Shown in pieces: positions 24,374 through 36,605 of a stretch of 64,000 bases of DNA; the stretch's first letter is position 1, and every line of letters starts with the position of its first letter. This DNA comes from Isoetes taiwanensis (Eukaryota; Streptophyta; Lycopodiopsida; Isoetales; Isoetaceae). The notes under the pieces are model-generated. The model searched no databases. It saw only the letters and a list, made by a program, of their open reading frames with translations, and was not told the origin of the DNA. The stretch is from assembly GCA_021234155.1 (NCBI GenBank), contig JAJEKV010000035.1:11716407-11780406 (forward strand). Reading direction: 5' to 3'. A program made the translations under genes and the position numbers.

Positions 24374-24771
24374 ATGCCGTTGGCAGCTTTAAAGAAACGG
24401 TTAGTAGATGAAGGTGCAAAAGGAGTTTTCTCTCCTACCATTCAAAAATATATGTTGCAATACTCACACCGTGTCACTGTGGAACTTCAGGTCTGGTTCT
24501 ATTACTTATAATGTATACAGTCCAGTTTCCAGTATTAACAAAAACTTATCAGCCTGATGGTGAAAAGGCAACAAACACAGAGTCCTTTGAACGGAATTGC
24601 TTGGAGAATGTCAAAAGAAGCATGACTAAGGAGGATCTCGCAGAACTTGCTCGTGCAACAGAAGATCTTCATAGAAGACAAGAGACTCCAGACCCACCTG
24701 AAGCATTAAAAGCCGTTCCTTGCCTATCTCTATCAGACATACCGAAGGAAGCTGTCTATGTTCCAATTGAG
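24374..24771 (+). pseudogene. Captured fragment of presequence protease (PreP)
   Basis: Two exons are readable. Exon A (about 24374-24490) encodes LAALKKRLVDEGAKGVFSP and ends HRVTVELQ. A 62-bp GT-AG intron follows (24491-24552). Exon B (24553-24771) starts PDGEKATN and includes MTKEDLAELARATEDL, then QETPDPPEALKAVP and LSLSDIPKEAVYVPIE, ending at a GTGAAG donor. This is the hinge region of the M16C zinc metallopeptidase PreP, which degrades targeting peptides in mitochondria and plastids. The catalytic HxxEH half and the C-terminal half are absent. Splice phases are kept (both 0) and no stop occurs, so capture was genomic and fairly recent. It lies inside the Helitron. Confidence 0.85.
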
Positions 24772-24884
24772 GTGAAGTGAATGATATCTAATATTCAATA
24801 GCAAGAACATAAGTTTGAATGATCAAGAAGAATTAAGAATGAAAATACAATAATAACTAAACATTTGCAAACACTTCACGAGCA

Positions 24885-24960
24885 TGTTTGCACATAACAG
24901 TTTTTTCCTTCGTGTCTACTCATTTTATGGCAGAGATGCACTGTTTATCCATCTATGAAA
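24885..24960 (+). repeat. 76-bp direct repeat, right copy, in Helitron
   Basis: This is the partner of 24174-24249, located downstream of the last protease exon. Confidence 0.85.
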
Positions 24961-27150
24961 AGGTCTACAGAAACAAGAAACGGTGAGAAATATATTGGCA
25001 GGTTTGTTTGATGCAAAAATATCAGAAAAAATGGTGTCTTTTGCCAGGTTTGTTTGAGGGAAGATATTGAGAAAACATCTTAGTTGTGTGCATACAGTGA
25101 AAGTCATGTGGATTATAGCATCTCTATTACTTTGTTTTAGGATGAACCTGTTATTGATTGTCATCCAAGATAGGGGGTTCAGATGTCTGTGCACGTTCAA
25201 TCATGCTCATGTTTATATTCATTGCAGGCCCAGTTGTTGTCTTATACATGGTGCGCATCGCCCATATTCAGGTCAGTTGCTCTCTTACACATGGTTCACA
25301 CATAAGACATGTTGACGGATAGTACTGCATGATCATATCCAATCGCATATCTGAGTAGCTGCAAGAGAAAGAAGATAACTTACAAGCAGACTTTGATTCA
25401 TGTGTAATCTCATATCTGAGTAGCTGCAAGAGAAAAAAGAGAACTTACAGGCTTTTGACTCTGGTTCCTTGGTAAAAGGATCAAATCACAATAAGATAGG
25501 TATCATTAGCTGTGTCATTGTTCTGCAGGTGTCATTGTTCTGCCAAGTTTTCAGGATATGCTACCAGAAAGATTTAAAACCAACATTTAGTTATGCGAGA
25601 CGAATATAGCACCAATGTTTATATACATGCAGACACCAAAGGTGTATATTTGCTTGCTTGGCCTTCAATATTGAGTATTTTTAAATTACGACCACCCAAG
25701 CCAGATTGTCTCCATCTTCATTTTTCAACTGTACTACATCAGGGTTTTGTTCTGAAAAGAATCAACATGCACGACTTGCAAAATTGTTGTTTTAAAATTG
25801 TGTAAGGTAAATCACAACATGCAGCCTGTTTTGTTTGTATCATTATCATGATGCAGTTTCAAGTACAGTGGTTAGTTTTCTAGAAGCCTTTGCCTTCAAG
25901 TCTTCATTTATATTTGATAAAATGATATTCTGTTCATGCACATTAGACATGCACGACAGGTCAGAACGATATGCAGAACAATTAAGTATTTTATCAAGTC
26001 ATTGCCCTGTAATGATGATAAATGCAGCTTTGTAAGTAGAAGTTGCACTCTCTGTATTTATTTGTCCAGAAAGGGCACTTGAAGGAAGCTTTTTATCTCT
26101 TTAAATAATAGATGTCTAAAACTAATGTAGATTCATGAAGAAACACAGTTTCGTAGAATGCTATAATGTCTTCTTATGCTGATCATGCGTTATCTGAAAA
26201 GGCCATCTAATTAGCTAATGGAATGCTTCACAGGAATATAGAAGGATGTTTTTTCATGGTCTTCATTGTAGTTGCAAATGGCAAGCATGCGTACAACTTT
26301 GTGTTCTCATCCAAGTTAATTTATGAAGTTCATCTTACATTCTCTTCTCTGTCACATCTCCAGCTTGGAGAAGAAGAAGCAAAGAATGATCTCTTTTACT
26401 CCCAAAAATACATGCAAGTATCGAGACCCTTTACTTTAGGGTTCGTGGAAGAAAGGAGTTTAGGGTTTAGCATTTAATGTGAGGAAGAAAAGAGGCGGAG
26501 AAGATCCGACAGGGAGAAGAAGCGGCGCTCATAGTGGAACCGTTAGAAGAAAGGGGAGCAGAATGAGGAGCGCTGATGCTTTCCTTCAGTACAACGATGC
26601 ATAAGGCGAGAATTAAGAACTGGGCCGCCCCTCCTTTCGCCATCCAAAACAGCCCCTTCGCCCTGTTTCTCCTTGGCATCCGCCATGTCCGTGCTTCCGT
26701 TTTTCTACCATATCATTAAACGAACGTCATGCCTGCTCTCCCATTAATATCTAGCATTATAGGAATCCGACTAGCAGTGATCTCAGCTATTAATCTGACT
26801 GGCAGGAATCTGACTGGCACATTAGCAAGCTCCGGATGTCTGGATGATGTTTTTGAAAATCCAAAAAAAAAATGACCTGCCATATAAGCCTTCGACCATT
26901 ACCTTCCAAGAATTGTTGATGTCAATTTACAAAAAATCATCCACACATGTCGATGTTCACTTAACAAATTAACCTGCATGAATGCAAGATGATCGCTCTT
27001 AACATTTCACAAGTTGTATTCGAATCTAAGCTCAATAAATAAAACATTTTATAAGAACAATATCGAGCTCAATGATTATAACTAGACGTTCTTAACTGTT
27101 CAATCCAATTCAATTCTTAACCATTAGTATATTACTTTTTGAAGTTAATT
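24961..27150. other. Rest of Helitron cargo, unassigned
   Basis: No protein family is recognised. On the minus strand an ORF at 26467-26679 contains a hydrophobic stretch (AAQFLILALCIVVL) that could be the signal-peptide exon of another captured gene. On the plus strand an AG followed by LGEEEAKNDLFYSQKYM (near 26364) could be an exon. Both are tentative. Confidence 0.35.
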
Positions 27151-27160
27151 CCAATGAAAA

Positions 27161-27188
27161 GCCCAGCAACGCTGGGCACCTTTTCTAG
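27161..27188 (+). other. Helitron 3' terminal hairpin and CTAG end
   Basis: A perfect 7-bp stem with a 3-base loop is followed by an 11-base tail ending CTAG. This is the termination signal for rolling-circle transposition in the family. Confidence 0.88.
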
Positions 27189-27523
27189 TTACTTATATAA
27201 CGTCGAATAAGGTCTAATATAAAGCATATGAATGTAGTATGGATTGAGTCATGGCAAAGGCCCGAAGAAATTGTGTTATCAAGGCATCTACCAAAGGAAA
27301 AAAATAATTAGAGTTATAGATTGAGGAACGCCGATAACTGGACATTATTATCGTCGCGTAATAATGTCCCACCAAATGACGTTAATTAAATTCCGGAATT
27401 AGTCCCACCAAATGAGTTGATGTTGTCATAACAAGTTGGCCGGACTTGCTAGGTTACATCGTGTCATTTGGTCGGTTTATTCCTAGGGGATACTAGCTTT
27501 ATATATGGTTAACAGTTATCCGG
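27189..27523. other. No gene recognised
   Basis: This is AT-rich sequence right of the Helitron, still inside the 25-kb LTR element. Confidence 0.4.
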
Positions 27524-27796
27524 TTGACTATGGCAGAGAGAGGTCGACTCCCATGGCTATGGCAAGATCGGCTTACTCCCGGCGAGAGAGAGCTTGCCCG
27601 AGCGGCTATGGCGAGAAGAGCTTGCTCGGCCATGGCGATGAAGAGATTGCTCCGCTATGGCTTAAAAGAGCTTGCTCCCGGGCTATGGCGAGAAGAGCTT
27701 GCTCCGGCGGCTATGGCGAAAAGAGCTTGCTCCGGCGGCTATGGCGAGAAGAGCTTGCTCCGGCGGCTATGGCGAGAAGAGCTTGCTCCGGTGGAG
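27524..27796 (+). repeat. 28-bp minisatellite
   Basis: The unit is GGCTATGGCGAGAAGAGCTT plus GCTCCGGC. About four near-perfect copies stand at the right end (about 27685-27796), preceded by decayed and length-variable copies. It is much richer in GC than its surroundings. Confidence 0.88.
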
Positions 27797-27894
27797 TTGT
27801 TGCCTCCCCAACGTGGGTTTATCAAAGGCACGCCTCTAATTTATATATGGACTATAAATACTAGAAAAAGGGTTATATCCCTTGAAGAAAAAAT

Positions 27895-27960
27895 GTTGGC
27901 TTGTTGGTAAAGGTGTTGGCTTGGGTGCAGAAGGTCAGGGGTTCAATCCCATGATGTACC
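27895..27960 (+). repeat. tRNA-like (SINE head-like) unit
   Basis: TTGGCTTGTTGGTAAAGG resembles a pol III A box and GGGGTTCAATCCC a B box, with normal spacing. No full cloverleaf is evident, so a SINE or tRNA relic is likelier than a tRNA gene. Confidence 0.55.
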
Positions 27961-28129
27961 TTTTTCTTAAAAGAACTGCTACTAGACAAAACAGAACATT
28001 AGATATGTATAACCATCATCCAATTAAATTGGGATTATGTCAACTCCAAAATCACGCCAACCTGCTATTGTCTTCTAGGGGGTTTTTGTTTTTTTTAATC
28101 TTTTTTTTTGGACTTCAAAAATAACATAA

Positions 28130-31100
28130 GGTTGCGATTCACGTGTGACTTTTCATATGCGAATTGAAATATGCAGAAATGAAGAGCAAGTTGCTAACAT
28201 AGATGAGACAAATATTGCTTGCTCAATAGATGATAATATTAGGTTTGATAATAACAAATTGCATTATTTATAGGCAATTCCTGCACTTCGAAATTATCGA
28301 TACATGGCACAAATATCATACAAAAATATCATATATTCCAATAAAACATTAAGGGATCAATCCATGTTTTTCCAATGTATTTAACAAGGTGTGGTTCCAT
28401 GTCACCGCTCTATCCAGCTAAAGGTACCGAATCTAACACTTCACCCAATCGTCATCCCCATAGCCAAATTATGCATAATAGACACAAACTTCACCGTAAA
28501 AATCATCCGTCCCAAAGTTTTTTGGATCGTAAGATGGTGGATTCGTGGCCCGTGTTTTGATTGTAGAAGCATTTGAGAGCATCATCATCCACTATGATTA
28601 TATCATCCTTATTCTCGATACCAAGTTCGGTCCATCATGTTACTCAAGTGTTTGATGAAGATAGGCTTGTCGGATCCTTGGGATTAGTGAACTTCACACA
28701 TTTGTTCCCGATCCCAAAGGGTCAACCAATCTTCTACGATTTCCCCTGCCTCCAAAGTATCCTTGATGTTCCTTAGTTCCATGGATGACCAAATACCAAC
28801 TCGAAATAACCTGAATGCCTCGCCTAGCATCTCCTTCAGAAAGTCGCGGCCGCGGATAGATCCACTTGGTGTTTGATTCTACCGGTGTCCGATGAAACCG
28901 TTTCTAGCCACTTTATTTTTCGGAAAAGTCTTGCAAAGGACTCCGTTTAGGTCGAACACCACAACCTTCTTAGAAATGCAATGGAAGTCAAAACATCAAA
29001 CATGTATCCGGTCAGCAAGATACGATAACACAAACAATACAAACGCCGCATTGCGTTTTGAAATAGTCATAACCAAATCGCTACCGGGCGCGATTTAGTT
29101 TGACAACGAAAAATAATCAGCACGCTTGGCGATTTAATTCAAAGGTAATACAAATTAAATCACGCTGGGGCTATTTCGTAGGCAAGGCCATACCTATCAT
29201 CTTCGGTTTCATCAACCATCGGCGCATTCTCCCCTCCACCACCCTTAATCTTCGCCTTCTTTCCGACCGTTAGAATTGTTATTTTCTATTAGTTCCACAA
29301 GATCCTTCACAACCGACATTATTTTTACTATTGATTTGGCAAACCTCGTGAATCACTAGAGCCGCCTTCGCTGCCTTCATTTTCGGTTTTCCCCAATTAT
29401 TTGTTAACCTGTGAATCTACTCTATTGTTGCTTGCATCACCCGCAATGTGGGCAAGGATATTCCCTAAGTTCGCCGCCATCACAAGATTTCTTTGAGCAA
29501 CCAGTTTAGCAGCTATTTGTTCATTATCGCTTTCCTTATCGTCTAGATTACTAGTTCCCTCTCCAGAGCAACGCCCACTTTCGAATTGGACAAGTCTACT
29601 GAGACTTTGATTGCTGATGATTTCAGTTGCCATAAGGGCCTTTAGGAGACTTGGCAAGCACATGCATGAGGAATGGTTCAAGAAAGTCTTTGGCCTCGCT
29701 CATCACCACACAAAGCAAAGGACATCTTCTTGCACCCATAAGAGCCTCTCTCGCAATATAACCTCCAACATGAAGCTCCAAGCAGGTTGTATCAATTGGA
29801 GCAAATGCCTCGACGAGGTAAGCAGCCATAGACGGGGGAAATCCATTTTTATTTAAGGGGCCCTTCTCCTTAGTTTGTAGCTCGTACTTGATTTCCCCAC
29901 TTAGGAGGGGTCCCGATCCTCATCCTCTTCCTCGACTCATCCCGTTTCGACCGATCCCCGATCCGTATGAAAGAATATAGTTCTTAAGTCCGATCATCTA
30001 GAAGAAAAAACATTCCCATGCAATCGCTATTGTCACCCTTGGCCTTAGCAATATCATATTCCTCGCCCCGACAAAGATGGATATCATAATAAAGATCACA
30101 TGTGCCATCTTCCGTTCTGTTCGCAGCTCATTATCCTTAACATCATATATTAGGCATCCCTCCCTAATAACTTTGAGGCACTCCAGATCATGAGCAGCGG
30201 ATAGTGCATGCAGATGTGACTCACCAAGGACAAACGATGACAATAGTGAAGGACCTCAGCTTGTCAATCCTATACAAATTGGTAAAGAAGCTACCGTAGT
30301 CCTTCTCGTTCATGCCCATATCTCCTCTCCCACCCCTCGCCCCCAACACAAAGAGTGATATATTTTTAAGGCCGGTTGAATCGGGTAAGAGACCTTTGTA
30401 CCCAATGGAGATCAATAATCGGATGCTGTCGCCTTCTCCAAGAATCTTCTTCACAAGGGCCACTTTTTTCTCAACTCAACCAAGCACCTTTAGGGGTAGA
30501 GTCTCCTTATGTTTTGTATTTTTAGCCTTCCAATTCTTTTAGGAAGTCCTTTGACCGTAATACAAACTTGATGTCATCATTATCGACCTTGTATTTGTCC
30601 AAAGAATCCAATTTCGTGATAATGCCACATCCCCCGATAGCCTTTGTAACTCAAATTCTACAAATGACTTCATTGTACGCACATCCTTTACATGATCGCA
30701 AAGACTCAACGGCGGACATCCTATCCTTGGTGAAAGCACCCTTCTTGTATAAGACTTCCTTCTTAAGCAATCGGGTCTAAAACCCAAATGGTCTCAAATA
30801 CCGCTCTAGCCCCCCGAGTCTTTCTCATCTCCTCACACATTCAAGTCAAAGATGCTTACATCAACAGAGGCACTTACCCATAGTATCCGGCAAATTTCCC
30901 CTTGTGCATAAGCCGCCCCGTATTCATTCCACTTGAGCCATACTGCCTCCTTACAAAACACAATCTTATACGAGTCCGTTGGTCCCGACCTCTTTGCTGA
31001 TGAGCTTTAAGGATCTCGCAATGTCATCACCACCTTTTTCTTTTGATTTTCTTGCGCTCTTCTTCTTTTCCTCCCGATAATTGTTCCATGATGAAGTCCG

Positions 31101-33110
31101 GCCCAAAGAGCTTGAATGCCTCGCACTTTGACCCTCGCCTCGTCTGTGGGCAATGGGCAGCCATATTCCACCCAATCGCTGATTTCGGGCGTGGCGCAGC
31201 TTGTTCAACGTATGGACTGCAATAGTACGTATTATTGAATCAAGATCATAGAATAGAAACACGCCGGCCGATTTGAATAGAATTGATGAAGAGAAAATCA
31301 TGCCGGCGGAAATGAATAAAGTTATTAATGCAATTCACGCCAGCGCAGTTAATTCAAATTATCCACGCCAGCGCAGCTAATCAAATCAATTCACGAACGC
31401 CAGCGTTTTCAAATCAATTGGTTGACTTGAAAACACGCTCGGGCGTGAATTCATTGATTTCAAAACACCGGGCGGAATTGGTTTGATTTGAAAAGCACCG
31501 GGCGTGAATACAATTTATGAAACCAAAGTTGATTACCTTTTGTATAGAAATGTCTTCCCCATTTCATTCAAAGTTGCACTAATCTCAGCCAAATCGGCAG
31601 TGAAGTATTGGCATCCAAGATAATGACACCTCCTATAATGCATAGTGATTGTAGAACACTTTTTGGCCTGCTTTGTTCTCGGCCGATGATGGCCTTTTGT
31701 GCCTCAACGAATGTTGCCCGGCCGATGATGACATATTTAATATCATCACTTGATAATAGCCTGGACGTCATTCCACACAAAGAAGCTTGTTCGAGATCAT
31801 ATCCCAAGGTAGCACATCCGCCGCATAGGCATTTGACCTGGATTACTAATCATGCTCAACAATCTCCATGGCATGTGCCGGATCATATCTCCCCGCTAAC
31901 ATAAATGGAGCTTGGTGAACTGGATGAGGGACTTCACATGGATCGCAAAAAGTCCTTTAAGACCCAATGGATAATGGTCGCATTTATTCAAATTTGTTCA
32001 TGGCCTCTAGTCAGCTTACCACTGGCCCCGCTTCATTCTCAAAAACAAGCCTCCATGCCTTCGACAACCGCAGGTTGAACATTCTTCCCTAGATCTAGGA
32101 CCCTTTTAGAAGCTTTCAAGTCGCCTAATTCCCTAGCTTGCTGCAAATAGTGACTTGGTGTCTGGTTTAGTGAACATGCCTCTACGCATACCGTAACCCT
32201 TGGCAAATAGATATTGGCGTAATCGCTACATTGGTTGGCCAACCATACTTTTAAAACATGTCTCACCGCTCACATCCGCCTTCATGAACGATCCTTGTAT
32301 GCGAGTTTCTACAGAGTAAGTCCGAGCAGATCTTTCTTCGGCTTCGTAATCTCCAAGAGCAATTTGCGCTTGGTGTCATCCTCTTCCTCACAAGAGATTA
32401 GGATCCCTTTGTTTGGCCATCTTGTCCGCTTTCCTTTTCCTCGAAGAGAGTTAAGTCGAGCTTGCCATTTGTCTTGGCAAGGTCAACGCACTCACTCTCT
32501 AAGACCCTCGCCCATTTCCTCTTCAGTGCAGGTCGTGGTTGCTATAAGAATCGGCCCTTCATCATCTAAGGTGAGATCATATGGTACCGTGATCCGGGTC
32601 GTCCCGCCTCTTGCTTTCTTGGCAGGATTAGAACCCGAATAGTAGGGGTTTTCTTCCTCTTGAGCACCGCAAAATGAAGATGAGCACTTTTTAGAGTACT
32701 TTTCGTATCAAGAGATCACGCTTGGCATTTAAACCTAAATTAGTACAAATCACGCTTGGTTGGTATCTCCTATTATTGACCATGCTATGCTAATTTGAAA
32801 CTAAATTATTTTGCATCCACATTTTAAGCTACATACCCTTCATGAATCCATATTTCACACTATTTAACCTCATTGAACATTGCTATCTCCAACCGCCTAA
32901 CACCGCTATATTCTATATATAAAACAGAGCAAAATTATGTTCTACAAACGGATAATCGAGCATTAACTGATGTTAATACTTTTAAAATTCATGCAAAGCA
33001 TAATAACTCAAACTCATGCAAAGCATATTATCTCAAGGCAAGGAAATATCTCAAATTCATGCAAGCATAATACTCTCCACACAAAGGTGTATTCTATTCG
33101 GGCAAATTAA
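28130..33110 (-). pseudogene. Decayed unidentified coding region(s), minus strand
   Basis: Several overlapping minus-strand frames look like real but broken coding sequence, for example TRITVPYDLTLDDEGPILI (near 32560-32620), LKASKRVLDLGKNVQPAVVE (32039-32266), SSDDIKYVIIGRATFVEAQK (31568-31807) and EGDSIRLLISIGYKGLLPDS (30221-30463). Each ends in frame changes. I do not recognise the family. Stretches with repeated short GC motifs (CACGCC, GGGCGTG) around 31260-31520 separate them and could be introns. A role in the surrounding element or an independent inserted gene are both possible. Confidence 0.4.
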
Positions 33111-33114
33111 ATAC

Positions 33115-33350
33115 CTTGAATAGGGTTCTGTGGTATTCTCGGTATTCTCGATCAACGCCCTCAAACTTGAGAAGAGCCGGGTTTAGAGATTCCTCTTCCA
33201 CCGCTTCCTCTCCTCCCGCCCTCCGACCTCGATTCGCTTTTAGAAGACATCTCCCGAGTCGCTTAGTAACAGAGTCGAAGGTCGCTTCGGATACCGAAGC
33301 TGCGAGTCAAGAAATAGCTTTTTCTACCTCATTTAGAAATAGAGAAATTT
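33115..33350 (-). pseudogene. Probable exon of the unidentified minus-strand gene
   Basis: The minus strand reads DSVTKRLGRCLLKANRGRR, then EEESLNPALLKFEGVDREY, ending in LFK at an AAG/GTATTT donor (exon end 33115). The frame continues in the same direction as the segments to the left. No domain recognised. Confidence 0.4.
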
Positions 33351-33782
33351 GAATTTCAAGAAAACACAAAATGCGCTTTCAAATATTCTTGACATATAAA
33401 AATAATAATGACGAAGACCCGTCCACGACTTTTTCATTAAGTTTTTAAAACCAATCTACCCAAAAGTATCCCGCCAAATTTATCCCGCCTAAACGAAGTT
33501 AACCTAATCTTTCTTCTAATTCAATTTTCCCGACCGCCAGAAGTTTCCATAGCGCCTTCAGCTTTCTCAAATCAGCTTCAGAGACTCAAATCAGCTTCTC
33601 AAGAATGGCTACAAGAATTTGGTACTCATCTCATTCCAATAGCTTGAACATTAATTTCCAATAGTAGGTGTTCAATAGCAATTTTCTCAGCGGTCGAAGA
33701 TGAATGTTTCATGTTAACTACAAATCAAAAAGGAAAGTAGGATTATGCAAGATCGACTCCATCGATCCGATCAGAAACCGCC

Positions 33783-33932
33783 ATGGAATTCGCCGGGATA
33801 AGTATGTCCGAAGTTACGGTGATTAATCAAGCCGCTATGGATGAAGCTTTACTCGCAGACACCCCTATGGGGATACGGGTTGGAGAAAGTGTTGGAACAT
33901 TTGTTGCATGGCCAAGAAACCGCTTAAAAAAG
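33783..33932 (+). pseudogene. Possible transposon exon (VGTFVAWP motif)
   Basis: An ATG in good context (GCCATGG) opens 50 codons ending exactly at AAG/GTATGT, a strong donor site. The peptide ends GESVGTFVAWPRNRLKK. The GT-x-x-AWP motif recalls accessory proteins of plant CACTA-like transposons, which is a weak analogy. It could belong with the plus-strand DUF7869-like gene further right. No downstream exon could be assigned. Confidence 0.35.
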
Positions 33933-34088
33933 GTATGTAACATGTATTACATTGTAGAAATATAGAAGTAGACAAAATTTGTTGTATTCATTGGAAAAAA
34001 TTTACAATTGTATATAATCTGATAAACCGATAAAACCGCATAAAAATCCCGTGACTATTTGCTTCAAGCCCGCCACCGAGTAGCCGGG

Positions 34089-34738
34089 CTATCGATACTC
34101 CCATTTCCATTGCAGGGCATAGTGAATTCTTCTCGTAAAACCCCAAAGAAAAACACCGTGCTCTAGCTCCACCACCCCCCACCCGCCTCCACCTCCACCT
34201 CCTCCCTCGCCTCCTCGCCCTCCCCGCCTCCCGTTGAACCTCCAATGCATCGATAGCTCCCGTAGTGGTTCCATTGGTTGAGCCATCTCCATTGCATCGT
34301 GATACCGTGTGGTAGTGGTTCGTGTTGGGGCATCCGCATAGAGGCTAACCACTAAGAAACGCAGCCCTCATTTTGAATCTCGAAATGACGGATGCGAGAT
34401 TCACTCTCGACAATGCATGTACCGTGATTCTCTCGGCGATTAGATAAGAGGGCGAGCCCGTAAGGATTGCAAGGGCCCCGTGAGCCCGATCTATCATTGC
34501 CCTCAAGGCCTGGCCGCCATCATCATTACTTGATCCAAGTACCTGTGGGTTGCAAGACCGGTGCTCCACCGAATCGGTGCTCACCGGCGTTCAACTGGAT
34601 TGAGATTGGAGCCGAAACCGGAGCCGGGTCGTGGTGATTGCTGGCCCAAATGTAATTCCAATCCATCTTCGCCACCAACCGGTGATTAATGTAACCTGCA
34701 TCTATCAATAGGAAGTGAGCTTTAGTATCGCGATTCAC
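34089..34738 (-). pseudogene. Broken unidentified ORF series, minus strand
   Basis: Three minus-strand ORFs follow one another across frame changes. The first includes MDWNYIWASNHHDPAPVSAP, the second ALRAMIDRAHGALAILTGSP, the third a Gly-rich run encoded by a (CCTCCA)-type repeat. They may be one gene. No family recognised. Confidence 0.35.
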
Positions 34739-35604
34739 GCCATGCGTATTTATTTTTTATTTATAAACTTAGAAATTCAAGAGACACGCCCGGCCGTGTT
34801 TAGCGAAAAAGTTGAAAGTAGGGATACACTGTTTGCACGCCGTAAACCGCTATATAGGAAAAACTACACGCCGGGCGCAGGCATTCAAGCAGATAAAGGC
34901 CGCGGTAAATAATTGCCCGCCTTTATCTATTTAATTATCTATCCGTATTGTGTTTTTTTACCCTCCTCAATAATGCACGCCGAGCGTATTCATGTTGAAG
35001 GCCAAGGTTACCATAAAACACGCTTTTTAGCGCCTTTCAAATATTATCTTTCAGATTTTTCTAATGCTTTCTACTACACTTATTCATAATAGAAACTTGC
35101 ATGCAATAGCATGATTAATTCAGAAGAGAAACTCAAGAATTTACTGAACAAAGAAGCGTATGAAGTTTATAAAAACTATTCCCTGGTTTTCATAAACATC
35201 ATCCGCTTCCTCTCGCCGAAAGCAAATGCAAAAGCTTGTCTTCTTGGATTAAACCCGCCATTGAGATGCAACTTAAAACTAAATGAAAAACTAACCTTGA
35301 GTTCCGAGGTCGGAAGGATTCAAGAACTGAGGACTATGCTTGTGGTTTTAATTCGAGGTTTTCGATTCGCAGACCTTAGTCCTCTCGCTTTGGTTTTAAT
35401 TCGAAGTCTCCATTTCCTCTCAAGCATGCAGATGCTACGTAACAAAAGGCGAGTCTTTTAGTAAGTTAGGAATTGTCAAAACCAAACATCTAACATTGAT
35501 GAATATAAATCTGCTCACCAAGATTTCGGACGGGCGGATCCAAACACAAAGGTAGTTTAACCGCAAATCGTGATGAAGGAAGGAAGAAAATGTAGGAACT
35601 TTGA

Positions 35605-35770
35605 GAGCGTAAAATGGATTTATATAGGCACAATTAGAAAAAGTTAGCGTGAATAATTGATTGCTTGAATTAACACGCCATGGCGCATTTGCCCTTCCCG
35701 CCGCATTATGACATGTATATGGTATATATGGAGAATATTGCATTTCATGCAATAAATTCTCACGCATTTT
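35605..35770 (-). repeat. Duplicated TATA-bearing segment, copy 1
   Basis: It shares TTGAGAGCGT, GGATTTATATAGG, AGCGTGAATAATT and AACACGCC, in order, with 36788-36950. On the minus strand it contains CCTATATAAATCC, a good TATA box, so it may be a promoter duplicated with its gene. Confidence 0.6.
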
Positions 35771-36390
35771 ATTCCATTTATTGCATTCAAAAAATAGAAT
35801 TTAGAAATTTTATATAGGCTACATTAAAAATGATTTTAAAGGCAAAATTATGAAGGCTAAAAAAAATGACTTGTAAGGTTGGGGAATTGTTTTAGGTCGA
35901 TAGGAAAATTTCCTATGGTTACCGTGGACGAATCGTAGATTTCATGTGGTTGATTTATAGTGTTCCCGAGACTTTGTTGAGACAAAATTTGCGATACAAA
36001 ATTTTAGAGATAACAAAATTTTGAGACAAAATAATTGGAGAAAACAATTGGATTTAATTCAAATAATTTTATGTACGTAAAAGTCGCTCAAGAACACTAT
36101 TTGAAGAAAATTTTATGACGAAAACTGTTTGATTTCATTCATAAGAGGAGAATGTACGATGCCCAAGGCTTTTCACAAAAATTACAGAAAAAAAATGCCC
36201 GAGGCGTGTCCAAAGCTTCCGAAGCAACCAAAAAAAAAAAAGGGGCCGGATCTCGTGATCATTGATCTTCCACGCCCCGCAACAAAGAAGGAAGAAAGGT
36301 GTTAGAAAAGAAAGAAAGGTGAAAAAAAAAAAAAAAATCGACATGCAAACCTGGCTCATCTCTCAAATTCTAAAACCGGTCGACAATTCT

Positions 36391-36605
36391 CGACCTTCCT
36401 CCTCATCCTCTTCCTCCCTCCCCTCCCTCCTCCTCCTCCTCCTCCTCTTCTTCGAGATTTCATTCTCTCGCTTCGTGGTCAAGCCAACCCCGGGCGCAGC
36501 GTTTCATGCTCTTGGGAGGACATCTCCTCCTTTCCTCCAACTCCTCCTCTTCCTCCTCTTCCTCCTCTTCGAATCGAGGAATCGAGGAGCTCAACTCCTC
36601 CTCTT
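36391..36605. repeat. TCC/CTC-rich microsatellite regions
   Basis: Two pyrimidine-rich tracts of TCC, CTC and TTC triplets occur (about 36391-36460 and 36536-36605). On the minus strand one frame gives an acidic run after DSEDDADFDMEEEE, which may be a real acidic exon of the unidentified gene. Confidence 0.65.

Larger units (their letters stand above)
23980..27188 (+). mobile_element. Non-autonomous Helitron with captured gene fragment
   Basis: The 5' end begins TCTATATCTATATATAATAA after an A (23979), the plant Helitron pattern. The 3' end shows a perfect 7-bp stem, GCCCAGC (27161-27167) and GCTGGGC (27171-27177), with an AAC loop, followed by ACCTTTTCTAG (27178-27188) and a T. Hairpin plus CTAG inserted between A and T is the Helitron signature, with no TSD expected. 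No Rep/helicase is present, so it moved in trans. It carries two exons of presequence protease in sense orientation. Confidence 0.87.

Noticed and set aside
27505-27910. Two overlapping ORFs of 119 and 128 codons
   Set aside because: They arise from the 28-bp minisatellite, which lacks stops in two frames.
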